Assembly (NCBI GenBank): GCA_037157565.1 | Contig: JAZHRO010000073.1 | Span: 96,016,001 to 96,080,000 of the forward strand | Source of the DNA: Thalassia testudinum | Taxonomy: Eukaryota > Streptophyta > Magnoliopsida > Alismatales > Hydrocharitaceae | Direction of reading: 5' to 3' | Length of the DNA stretch: 64,000 nt | Shown here: piece by piece, positions 45,557-55,754 of the stretch | Layout of the letters: every line of letters starts with the position of its first letter | Numbering within the stretch: the first letter of the stretch is position 1 | The notes under the pieces: model-generated | Database searches by the model: none | Told to the model about the DNA's origin: nothing | The model's input: the letters and a program-made list of their open reading frames with translations, nothing else | Translations under genes and position numbers: made by a program

Positions 45557-46087
45557 AAAAAGAGAGGTCCTGGTGCTCCTTTGATTTCTTGCGTTATCGG
45601 AGATTACACATTTGATAGAGCACTTTTGGATCTCGGTGCATCCATCAACCTAATCCCAACTTCTCTTTATGAGAAGTTTGGGTTAGGTGAACTTCGGCCA
45701 ACTTCAGTAACGCTACAGTTAGTGGACCGTTCGGTCACAAACCCGCGAGGCGTTATTGAAGATGTTATAGTTAAGGTCAAGGATTTCTATTTTCCTGTAG
45801 ATTTCCTTGTCCTTGACATGGATGTACCAGATAATCTGAGGAACACGCCCATCATTCTGGGGCATCCGTTCCTGGCTACCGCAAAGGCCAACATTAATTG
45901 TGAAAGCGGTAGCATGGAAATCGCCTTTGGAGACCAACAAATGAAATTGGATATTTTTAAGGCGATAAACAAATTTGAGGATTGTGGATTTATTGAGGAA
46001 CTTGATGAGGATAATGTTAATATTGAAACTTGTTTGACAGTTTCTTCAATTGAAAGTTCCTCTTTGGTTAATGAATTTGACCTGTAA
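45557..46087 (+). pseudogene. Aspartic protease of A
   Basis: The domain is intact and in the gag frame. The active site is DLGASINLIP (catalytic Asp codon at 45629-45631), followed by VTLQLVDRSVTNPRGVIEDV (flap and beyond), FPVDFLVLDMDVP and IILGHPFLATAKANINC, then an acidic linker. The TAA at 46085-46087 (probably CAA originally) separates it from reverse transcriptase. It matches the proteases of B (31502-32428) and E (54367-55116). Confidence 0.92.
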
Positions 46088-47698
46088 CCCTCTGAACTGA
46101 CATCTTCGGAAGAGGTTACTGATTTTGTTCACTCAAAACCTCTTCCTCTTGTTGAATCTTCAGCATCTACCCTACCATCAATCATTACCCCACCCCAGCT
46201 TGAATTGAAACCATTGCCTGAGAATTTAAAATATCAATTTTTAGGACCGCAGAATACGCTCCCTGTGATTATTAGTGCTAAATTGACAAAGGAGCAAGAG
46301 ATTAAATTGATTAAGGTCCTAAAGGAACATAAGGAGGCAATTGGTTGGACCATTCATGACCTCAGGGGGATCGAGCCATCTTACTGTAATCATAGAATAT
46401 TTTTGGAAGATGGATTCCGCCCTTCTCGCCAGATGCAGAGGAGATTAAATCCAAATATGCGAGAAGTGGTCAAAAAGGAAATCATCAAGTGGCTCGATGC
46501 AGGAATTATTTATCCAATCTCTGACAGTCCCTGGGTAAGTCCCGTTCAGATTGTTCCAAAGAAAGCCGGGATTACTGTTGTGACTAATGAGAGAGGTGAA
46601 TCTGTCACAACTCTTCCAGCTTCCTCTTGGAGAGTTTGTATTGATTACAAGAAGTTGAACACAGCCACTAAAAAGGATCATTTTCCCCTACCCTTCATTG
46701 ATCAAATCTTGGAAAAATTAGCTGGGCAGAAGTACTTCTATTTTCTTGATGGCTACTCGGGATATAATCAAGTTCCTATCCATCCCGGGGATCAGGAAAA
46801 AACTACTTTCACCTTTCCCTACGGAACCTTTGCTTTTCGTAGGATGCCTTTTGGGTTATGCAATGCACCTGCGACTTTTCAAAGGTGTATGCTAGCCATA
46901 TTTTACGACATGGTGGGAGAGTTTACGGAAGTCTTCATGGATGATTTCTCTGTTTTCGGAGAATCATTTGACTCTTGTTTGGCTAATTTAGAAATGATTC
47001 TTAAGCGATGTATCAAGACACGACTGGTCCTTAGCTGGGAAAAGAGTCATTTCATGACCCAAGAAGGCATCGTTTTGGGTCATGTAATCTCTGAACGGGG
47101 AATTGAAGTGGACAAAGCTAAGGTTGATGTTATCGCTAAACTTCCTCATCCCACATCTGTTAAACAAATCAGATCATTTCTTAGCCATGTGGGATTTTAT
47201 CGAAGATTCATCAAGGATTTTTCGAAGGTTGCTCGTCCTTTGAGCAATCTTCTTGCCAAAGAAATGCCGTTTGTTTTGGACGAATCATGCCGAAAGGCAT
47301 TTGATTTTCTGAAAATGGCAGTCACCTGTGCTCTAATTTTGCAACCACCAATTTGGATAGCCCCATTTGAGATCATGACCGACGCTTCTGATTACGCAGT
47401 CGGGGCTGTCCTCATTCAGAAAATTGACCGAAAGCCCCCTGTCATTTACTACGCTAGTAAAACTCTGGATGAAGTCCAGAGGAATTATACTGTTACTGAA
47501 AAGGAATTACTAGCTGTAGTATTTGCTTTGGAAAAATTCAGGGCTTATCTCTTGGGGTCTCATGTAATTGTTTATACCGACCACTCGGCCTTGAGACATC
47601 TCTTGGCTAAAAAGGATGCTAAACCCTAGCTTATTCGTTGGATTCTTCTTCTTCAAGAATTTGATCTTGAAATCAAGGATAAAGCTGGGGTACAAAAT
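46088..47698 (+). pseudogene. Reverse transcriptase and RNase H of A
   Basis: Open from 46088 to TAG 47627-47629 in the gag frame. Reverse transcriptase blocks are all present: WRVCIDYKKLNTATKKDHFPL, GYSGYNQVPIHP, FPYGTFAFRRMPFGLCNAP, the catalytic FMDD at 46934-46945 and FLSHVGFYRRFIKDFSKVA. RNase H follows with its first Asp in MTDASDYAVGAVL (47381), ASKTLDEVQRNYTVTEKELLAV and TDHSALRHLLAKKD. The last strand, DHLSRLL at about 47705, lies beyond the TAG. No second RNase H is seen. This domain pair copies the RNA into DNA and removes the template. Confidence 0.95.
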
Positions 47699-49098
47699 GT
47701 GGTAGCGGATCATTTGTCGAGACTCCTAGGTGATTCTTCTTGTCCGGATATTCCGATTGCTGACACTTTTCCGGATGAAACCATTCTTACAGTTTTAGGT
47801 GTCCACTCCCCATGGTTTGCTGACATTGTTAACTATTTGGCCGTTGGTCAAATCCCCCGGGATTGGACCAAGCAACAACGAGATAGACTCAAATCTGAGG
47901 CCAAATACTACTTTTGGGAGGACCCTGAACTGTATCGCATCGGCTTTGATCAGATTATTCGCCGGTGCATACCGGAGAATGAATTCAACAGTATACTCGA
48001 GTTTTGCCATGCATCTGGGTGTGGTGGACATTTCTCCGGAAGAAAGACGGCTGCAAAATCTTGCAATCTGGCTTCTATTGGCTGTCTTTATTCAAGGATG
48101 CCCAGGATTTCTCAAGGTCATGTTCTCGATGTCAGGCACTCGGGAGCATAACTAAGAGAGACATGATGCCCCTAAACCCTATTCTTCCTGTCGAAATTTT
48201 TGATGTTTGGGGCATCGATTTCATGGGACCCTTTATCCCTTCATTTGGACATCAGTACATTCTTGCTGCTGTTGATTATGTGTCCAAATGGATTGAGGCA
48301 ATTCCTACCTGAACCAATGACCACAAGGTGGTCGTCAATTTTGTCAAGAAAAATATCTTCAGTAGGTTCGGGATTCCGAGGGCTATCATCAGTGATGGTG
48401 GCACTCATTTTACTAATGCCCAATTCGGAAATTTATTGGCCAAATACGCGGTTAATCATCTAATTTCCACACCTTACCATCCCCAAACGAATGGACAAGC
48501 CAAGATCTCCAATCGAGAGATCAAGAACATTCTGCAAAAACTGGTTAGGCCTGATCGCAAGGATTGGACTCAAAAGCTTGAGGACGCTCTTTGGGCCTAC
48601 CGTACGGTGTATAAAATGCCCATCGGCATGTCTCCATTCCGTTTGGTGTATGGAAAGGCATGTCATCTACCCGTAGAGATTGAACACAGGGCATTCTGGG
48701 CCATCAAACAATGCAATCTAGATCTAAATCTAGCTGGGAAGACCAGGAAACTCCAACTATCTAAGTTGGAGGAGCTTAGAAATGATGCTTATGAGAATGC
48801 CAAGATCTACAAGGCTCGGACCAAAGCTCTACATGATCAAATGATTTCCCGCAAGAGCTTTGAGCCAAACCAGAAGGTCTGGTTATTCGATTCTAAACTT
48901 AAGCACTTTCCTGGTAAACTTAGATCTAAATGGAATGGCCCATTCATAATTGATCAGATTTTTCTAAATGGTTCCATTCAGATTTCTGACCCAAAGACGG
49001 GTAACACCTTTAAAGTCAACGGTCAACGTCTGAAGCCTGTTGTTGACCGTAATCTTCTAGAACCCGTTTCAGACTCTGTTGCTCTAGCCATTCTGTGA
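47699..49098 (+). pseudogene. Integrase of A, frameshifted, catalytic Glu changed
   Basis: The first part (47699 to about 48057) holds the end of RNase H and the start of the HHCC zinc domain. A one-base loss in an A run near 48055 shifts the frame; the rest reads in frame 1 to TGA 49096. The zinc domain ends with CSRCQALG. The DDE core has Asp at 48217 (GIDFMGPF) and at 48394 (SDGGTHF). The Glu expected 36 residues later is a Lys (AAG, 48502-48504, in [11 protein letters not shown]). A TGA at 48310 also interrupts. The C-terminal domain follows ([20 protein letters not shown]). Integrase would insert the cDNA; this copy cannot. Confidence 0.93.
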
Positions 49099-50476
49099 CT
49101 TCTTTGGCTGGACTTCTCCTAGCTGACGGCATTAAACTCAGCAATTGTAAATATGACACAAGGCTGATACGAGCTTCATATCCAAGTGACATCTTTCATA
49201 TTCTACCCTCTCTTTCATGTCTCTTTTTCAATGAGGACATTGCATCAGCTAGACATGGGGGGGGATTCATTCTTAAATTATTTGGTCAGCCTTGTGAAAT
49301 CCATGTAAATTGTTTCTCTTCTTATAAAAAAAGAAAAAAAAAATTAGGAAGGATTAGTTGGACATTAGGACTTTTCAATCCAAAGAAATTTTACATTAGG
49401 ATCTGAACAGAAAGACCCCTCAGGTCTTTGGACTTAATTAGCCTGTGTATCCACTAAAATGTGGATTTGTCTTTGAGTCCTCGCCATCTTAATTTTATTA
49501 TAATTGGAATAAATAAGTTTGGGTGATAAGTACACGACTTATCAACCCGCCCTCTAATTTGAGGGAATTTTGAGTTTTAAGCATCTACACACTTTCTTTG
49601 CACTGACTCGTTATTCGGTGATTCTAACGGAAATTGGGTAGCTAATGAACCTTCTAGGGTGATATGGCTGGCAAGTTATCATGGGTAACAGCCCATAGGT
49701 AGGTTGTCCAGAGCCCAGTCACTGGACCTTTCTCTTTTTGCTGCCTTTAGGTAAATCTTAGACCAGGGAAGCCACCTACTTAAAAAAAAGAAAAAAAATC
49801 AAAAAGGAGAAAAGAACAAAAAGAAATAAGCCACACTTCGCCGCACGAGTATGGCTGGCAAGTTGTCGGTGGTAACAGCTCATCGACCGGTTGTCCAGAA
49901 CCCAGCTCAGAAAATGCACTAAAAATTCCCAAAACACTTAAGAAGAAGCGGAGAAGTAGAATAAACCGAGGAGATATACACTGGATTCACCCTTGTGTTG
50001 ACCCCGTTAAAAAATAAAAGTAGGGAGAAAGCTACCGGTTGTAAAGATACACTTTTAGGCAGAATTCTTTTTGAGGTCACCTAGAGGCGTACAAATCCAA
50101 AGTCCATTCTAATTGCCGGTCAACGAGTCTATCACAATCACAATAAGATGCTTAAAACTTAGGGTTCTCATCAAATCTTGGGTGAGTTGAATTGCCGTAG
50201 AAAGCCACTCTTAAACCCTAAAATTTGAAAATTCAAAAAAAAAAAAATTAGAAAAGAGTAAAAAGAAAAAGAAATTTTTCTTTGAATAAGGCGAGGGCTT
50301 GAGGCAGTCTGCATTTTGGTTGATACCCAGGCACTGTTATGTCTTTGAAAGTTCAGTTCCTAAGTAGACAATTTCTTAATGATTGAAAATAACTCAGGTC
50401 CAAATAATCTAACCTAATTCTTTTATAAATAGCATATAGTTTTTGCTAGGGACTAGCAAAAGATAGGCATGGGGCA
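49099..50476 (+). other. 3' non-coding tail of A
   Basis: Contents in order: purine box with 'gaggacattgcatcagctagacatgggggggg' split over 49233-49264; hairpin GGGTGATAAGT-acacg-ACTTATCAACCC (49521-49548); two copies of a module of about 60 bp ('tatggctggcaagtt...ggttgtccaga.cccag') at 49662-49723 and 49851-49907; A-rich tracts at 49785-49825 and 50230-50280; polypurine tract AAAAGATAGGCATGGGG at 50459-50475. The same parts in the same order occur in E on the minus strand. The 103-codon frame at 49095-49406 spans the purine box; I see no domain. Confidence 0.85.
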
Positions 50477-52239
50477 TGATGCAAACACATTTACACTACT
50501 TAAAATGTCTATTTATGCATGTTCTTAAGCATAGGATTGCATTTCATGATATAAATATTGCATAACATGCATTATCTCGCATTTAGAGTAGTTTGAATAA
50601 AATGGAGGTTAATTGTCTCCTTTTATGTGCTTCGACAGGGCAAACATTTTATCGGGGCCTCGGATCAAAGATCCAACCGTATGGATATGATCAGGGCGAC
50701 GATTGGAGTTCAATGACTCCAAGATTGCCCTAATCAGGCATCCGTAGCATCAGATAGAGATCGGGGAGCCCTAGAAGATCAAGGGCCAGGATGGTGTAAA
50801 TCCGCACTTCAGATGACAAATCCGACTGCACAGATGAATTCGGATCGACGATCGCAGCCCAACGACACAAAAATCGAGTCAATCCGACATCCGTGGCACA
50901 ATCTACAACTTCCAGAATATGGACGGCCAAGATGGCGCCACGTGGCGCCATCTCAGCTGCCCAAACGGTCGCTGGAATTTTGTGAAGGCCCCCGCCCGAT
51001 CGCTCTCCGCCGTCAGTTGGAGATCCAACGGCTGTGGCCGCCCGACGCTTAAAACATGCGCTCGACCATCCGCGCCCCGCAGCGTAGTGGTCGAGCGCGC
51101 TTACGCGAGCGCGGGGCGCGGGTTCGAGCCGCGGCGAGGGGATTGGAGGCGCGGGTAATTGAGGCGCGTGGAGCGTCGGATGGAGATCGTACGGTCGCAG
51201 GCGCTCGATAGTGCCGACATGCGATTGGACGCCCCGCGTAACGCGCGATCGCACGTGCAGGCGGGTGGGTTGCAGCTGGTGCGGACGCGTTTTAAGCCGT
51301 CCGATCTCGCGATCGGACGGCTGAAAAGCACTGGACGTGCGCGAGCGTTGAGGAGCGGGTAGCCGAGGAGGCGCGCGTGGGCGCGGCGGCGACGGCCACA
51401 TCGGGGCTTTAGTGACGGATTTATCCATCACTAAAGACCCCTTATTTATTATTTTGAAGATGTAATGTCCATTTTGCCCCCACTCCTTGCAACTATAAAA
51501 GGAGACCCCCTCCATACAAAATTCTCATCCCTTCTTTCTCCTCTCTACCCCTCCAAAGCTCAAGAGAAGCTTGTCCCAAACCCGGGATGCTTCTTGGGAG
51601 ATAAAGTCCAATTTTCGTTCCCCTTCGGAAGTGGATCCCGCGACGACGACGGCGTGCTCCTTTGTTCCCGTTCTTCTGCTTCGTCCTCCTTCGTCCCGCT
51701 TCGTTCTCCTTCGTCCAGGCGTTGTCCCGTCCGGCTCGTCCTCCAAGCAACCGTCGAGGAGGATTTCTCTCTCCCTATTCTTTTTACCGCTTTCTATTAT
51801 AGATTTACTGCCTTCTAGATTAATCTACTCGTCCTCCAAGCAATCGTCGAGGAGGACATTTCTCTCTCCGTTCTTTTAATGCTTTCTAGAGTAATTGTTT
51901 TATGCTTTCTAGTTGTAATGAACAATCTCTTCAATACAAAAATTCCTTGTTTATTCTACATCTCATTTTGATTTCTATATGTAATATTCTCTTTCTCTCT
52001 TACTCTCTCTCTCTCTTCTATTTATTGTAAATAATTAGATGGTTCTAAATTGAATTATTCTGTAACAAATAAAAAGAAACACGTAGTTTTTAAATCAAAC
52101 GTCTGCCTCCCTGTGTTCGACCCGGAATTTTAATTTCGGTATAAATTTTATTTGCTGAACACGAATTCTTCGCTTTCGAACTACAATGACAGGTTTTCCA
52201 AAACCAATCTCGTTAGCGTAGGTTCATACACGTTCAACA
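50477..52239 (+). repeat. 3' LTR of A
   Basis: 1763 bp, TGATGCAAAC...CGTTCAACA, homologous end to end to 40421-42180. TATA ACTATAAAAGG at 51492-51502. Inverted repeats at 51295-51322 (perfect) and 51407-51436 (one mismatch). Confidence 0.95.
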
Positions 52240-53560
52240 GATCGCTTAGGCCTAAGTTGTTTATTAACAATAGAAAATTTCAACTAAGGTCCTAAACTGC
52301 GAAGACTCAATAGTACTCGGGTGTCTACCAGAATGCAGACCGCCCAAGTCCTCGCCTTGTTTGAAAACGGAAGAAACATTTTTTTATTTTTCTTCTTTTC
52401 TGATTTTTTGTATTTTTGGAGTTTAAGAGTCCCAGGATAACTTTTTATCGCTACCCGTCTCACCCAAGACTCCAAAAGGACTCTAAGCGCTAAGCATCTT
52501 GTGAAAATAGTGAAAGACTCACTAGGCAGCCGTTGTAACGGACTTCGGGCTTCTACAACACTAGGTGACCTTACCTAAAGGTTTATCTTTTCAATTGGTA
52601 GCTTTCTCCCTACTTTTATTTATGGGGTCAACACAAGGGCGAACCCAGTATATATCTCCCTGATTTATTCTACTTCCCCACTTCTTCCCTAAGTGTTTTG
52701 GGAGTTATTGTGCATTTTTTATGAGCTGGGTTATGGACAACCGACCAATGGGCTGTTACCCACGGTAACTTGCTAGCCATACTCATGCGGTGAATTGTGG
52801 TTTTGTTTATTATTATTTTTTTACTTTTTTCTCCTTTTTCTATATTTTCTTTTTCCTTTTTTTTATCTTTTTTTTTTTGAGTAGGTGGCTTCCCTGATCT
52901 AAGATTTACCTAAAGGCAATACAACGAAAGTGGTCTTGTGACTGGGCTCTGGATAACCTGCTGGTGAGCTATTACCACTGATATCTTGCCAGCCATACCA
53001 CCCTGGATAGTTCATTAGCTACCCAATTTCCAAAGAAATCACAGAAAAGTGAGTCAGTGCAAAAAAAAGTGTGTAGATGCTTAGGCTTAAAGTACCACTA
53101 AATCAGAGGGCGGGTTGATAAGTCGCATACTTATCATCCCAACATACTTACCAACTTAAAATGAATTTTAATTAGCAAGGACTCGAGACTAAGTCCATAT
53201 TCAAGTGGACACCCAGGCTAATTAAGCTCGAAGACCTGAAGAGTCTAAGTGTTTAGGTCCTCTCATATCATTTCCTAAAGTTAATAACTTCCAAATGCCT
53301 AAGTTCTCTTTTCCTAATTTTTTTCTTCTTTCTATGTTTTTCAAATTTTCAAATTTTTTTGTAAGAATCGAATAAAAGGAAATTACTATTATAGTTGACA
53401 AAAAGGTTATAAAATATGTCCACCCCCCATGCTTAGCTATTGCAATGTCCTCACTGTAAAAAATGAAAGCATGCAGGAGAGTAGAAGTGAAAGAATAGCA
53501 CATGGTTTCTGTGAGACTCTGGTCAGCTTGGAATAGTCTTTACATGTGCTGAGTTTAGTG
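52240..53560 (-). other. 3' non-coding tail of E (continued)
   Basis: Reverse-oriented counterpart of the A tail. From right to left: purine box (minus 'gaggacattgcaatagctaagcatggggggt', 53454-53421); hairpin at 53112-53140; the 60-bp module twice (around 52940-53010 and 52735-52800); T-rich tracts (52815-52880) and the blocks leading into 40420. The minus frame at 53222-53503 covers the box. Confidence 0.85.
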
Positions 53561-54366
53561 CCTCTAGCTAGGCGAGGTCCTCAATAAAAAAAACTAAACA
53601 TTGAGGCCACAACAACAAAGTTTCCAGGCCCCCAGGTATAGGTCTCGGAGAGTAAAAATGGGCTTGCCAAAGAGATGAACAATGAAAGTGGCAAGCTGGT
53701 GGTGCAGGGAGAGCCCAAATTGTCTCCAATAGGAGTTTTGTTGATTTATTACAAAGGAAGTGTGGTTGGGTATAAAATTTGTGAAAAGTTTGGGTGAAAA
53801 AGGATGATGAGGGTTTTACGATGTGCTGGGGATTTGTGGGTACTCTAGAATACCTAATGTTTGAAGAGTTCTTCCCCAATGTTCAATTTCATCCTCACAC
53901 TCTGGGTTCTTAAACCAACCATCCTGATCCTGAGAATTCCCCCCCACAAGTTGGACCTCAAACTCTAGTCATTCAAGATAAGGACGTTGTTGGGTTTTAT
54001 CTTGAACATGTGAATCATCCAACAAATTTTTGATTTCATGTGTATCTTCCTCATCCTGTGTTGCTACAATTGGTCACATTTTTGTTTTGTCCTCGATTAT
54101 TTCCGCAACCATGTGATCTTCTTCATGAGTTTGGGTTGAGTTGGCCATTAAAAAGTTGTCTAAGGTATATATGGGCATTACTTCCTCTATTCTACCAAGC
54201 CCCTCCATCGAACCAGACTTAATTTTATTCTTCTTTGAGACCTCAAAAATATTGATCAATTTGTCTTATCCCCTGAGGCCATTTCTATATTTCCCAATTC
54301 ACAATCAATCCTTGCCTTGGCAGTAGCCAGGAAAGGTCTTCCCAAAATAATCAGGGTGTGGTTGAG
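53561..54366 (-). pseudogene. Region of E between protease and purine box, no pol
   Basis: On the minus strand the protease end (ILGRPFLAT-like, 54350-54290) runs into an acidic linker and then a frame of 103 codons at 53879-53568, rich in Pro, Phe, Leu and His, ending at the purine-box region. No reverse transcriptase, RNase H or integrase motif occurs in any minus frame. The layout copies that of B (acidic linker, then Pro/His-rich and hydrophobic C-terminus), though the residues differ. So E, like B, carries a small unidentified ORF in place of pol. Confidence 0.5.
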
Positions 54367-55116
54367 CTATTTTGGGGTTTCCATGTCCAGGACCATGAAA
54401 TTAGCAAGGTAATGCAAATCATTAACCATGACTAAAACATCCTCCAAAATACCCCTTGGTTTTGCAATGGATCTATCGACTAACTGCAAGGCTATGTCAG
54501 TGTGTTTTAGGTAGCCTAGACCCAATTCCATGTGCAATGAGGTGGGGATCACGTTAATGGAAGCACCCAAGTCGAGGAGGGCCTGGTCAGAAGTAATGCT
54601 TCCTGTTGTACAGGAATTCAGTGAGGCTCCTGGGTCATGCTTCTGAGGAGGTAGCTTGTTTAGGATCAATGTGCTTGTGTTATCAGACAAAACTGCTCTC
54701 CTATTGATTTCAGATTTTGCTCTATCACTTTCTTCATATGCATTCAGTAAACCTATGGTGTAAGTGAGGATTGATCCAATAGCCGCGAGGAGTAAAATGA
54801 TTGTCAATTTGAAAGCCTGAAGTAAGGACATCCTTTCCTCCAATTTCTCCTCTGACTTTTTCCGTTTGCCCATATAACAACAACATACCCTTGAATCAGA
54901 CTCTGATGTTTTATTGATTACATTCTTAGTTGGGAGTTTGGAATTCTTGCTACGGGGCCTAATGGGGTTGACATGGGGTTGGGTAGGTCCCTTGTGTCTA
55001 CTACCACTCCTCAAGGTGATGGTGTTTGCTGTGGCAAAATGTTGTTGGTTAGTGCCTTGGGGAGGGTTGGGCAAAATAGGAGGCTCCCGGTTGATTATGT
55101 TAGGAACTTGGTTCAC
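54367..55116 (-). pseudogene. Gag C-terminus and protease of E
   Basis: A 249-codon frame. Residues 1-60 are gag tail with the LRSGSRHKGPTQPH block matching LRSGKKTQDPQPH of A. A stretch (about residues 75-130) is unlike A and reads as damaged. The protease follows: TSDQALLDLGASINVIPTSL with the catalytic Asp, IALQLVDRSIAKPRGILEDV, NFMVLDMETPK, ending at TAG 54367-54369. The family's closing ILGRPFLAT block is just beyond this stop. Confidence 0.8.
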
Positions 55117-55740
55117 TCGAAGAGGGCTAGGGTAGCCTGATAGATTGCATGAGCTTGAGCATGCGAATCCCCATCATTACCAAACCCTTGAGGCCCAGCA
55201 CTTCGGTTCTGAACATTCCTTGGGTTTGGTACATACTGTGTTGTTAGAGATCCAGGCTGTCGGTTGTTTGCACTAAGTCTAGATTGTAACGTGTCCAGCG
55301 AAGTTTTCATTTGTTGCATGAGTTGGAGCATTGACCCTTGCATTTCTTCCATTTTCAGGTTCAAGTCAGCTTGCTCTGTGGGTTGTTGAGCATTCCACAT
55401 GGGCTGATTGACCTGATTCAGGGGCAACTCAGTATATACATGATCTTGACCCATTGGTTTTTACGGTACATAGTAGTTGGGTCGATATTGGGTATGCTGC
55501 CCTTGATCTTTCCAAGAGAAGTTAGGATGATGTTTTGAACCAGAATTGTAAGAATTCGAATAAGGGTTGGACGTAACATTCTCTTGCACAGCAAGAACAT
55601 CCTCATAAGATGAGGATGAAGAAGGATAAAAAAGATTGGTATCAAAGGCCCCAGTTTGGAACCCATAAGGTTCTGAGAAGAGTTGGCTCGAAGGTTGAGT
55701 CGGCTCCAGTTGGTTCACAAACTCCTTATTGGGAAAAATC
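55113..55740 (-). pseudogene. Gag middle part of E
   Basis: Two overlapping frames (55454-55113 and 55718-55461) match A gag at 44460-44990: LFSEPYGFQTGAFD, VLAVQENVTSNPYSN, HHPNFSWKDQGQ, and MQGSMLQLMQQMKTSLDTLQSRL. A frame break lies near 55460. The N-terminal half of gag is missing: similarity ends near 55740, where LTR D begins, so it presumably continues beyond the nested D and F elements outside the window. Confidence 0.85.
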
Positions 55741-55754
55741 GTAGCTTACATTTT

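Larger units (their letters stand above)
40421..52239 (+). mobile_element. Element A: complete Athila-type Ty3/gypsy element, coding regions broken
   Basis: 11,819 bp with 5' LTR, primer site, leader, gag, protease, reverse transcriptase, RNase H, integrase, a 1.2-kb non-coding tail, polypurine tract and 3' LTR, flanked by GATCG. Gag, protease and the pol part up to RNase H are in one frame. The lack of a second RNase H and the style of the protease and reverse transcriptase fit Athila better than Tat/Ogre. No env-like ORF is visible in the tail. Eight in-frame stops and one frameshift make it non-autonomous today. LTR start and end samples differ at about 4 in 104 and 5 in 60 positions, mostly transitions. 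Confidence 0.95.
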
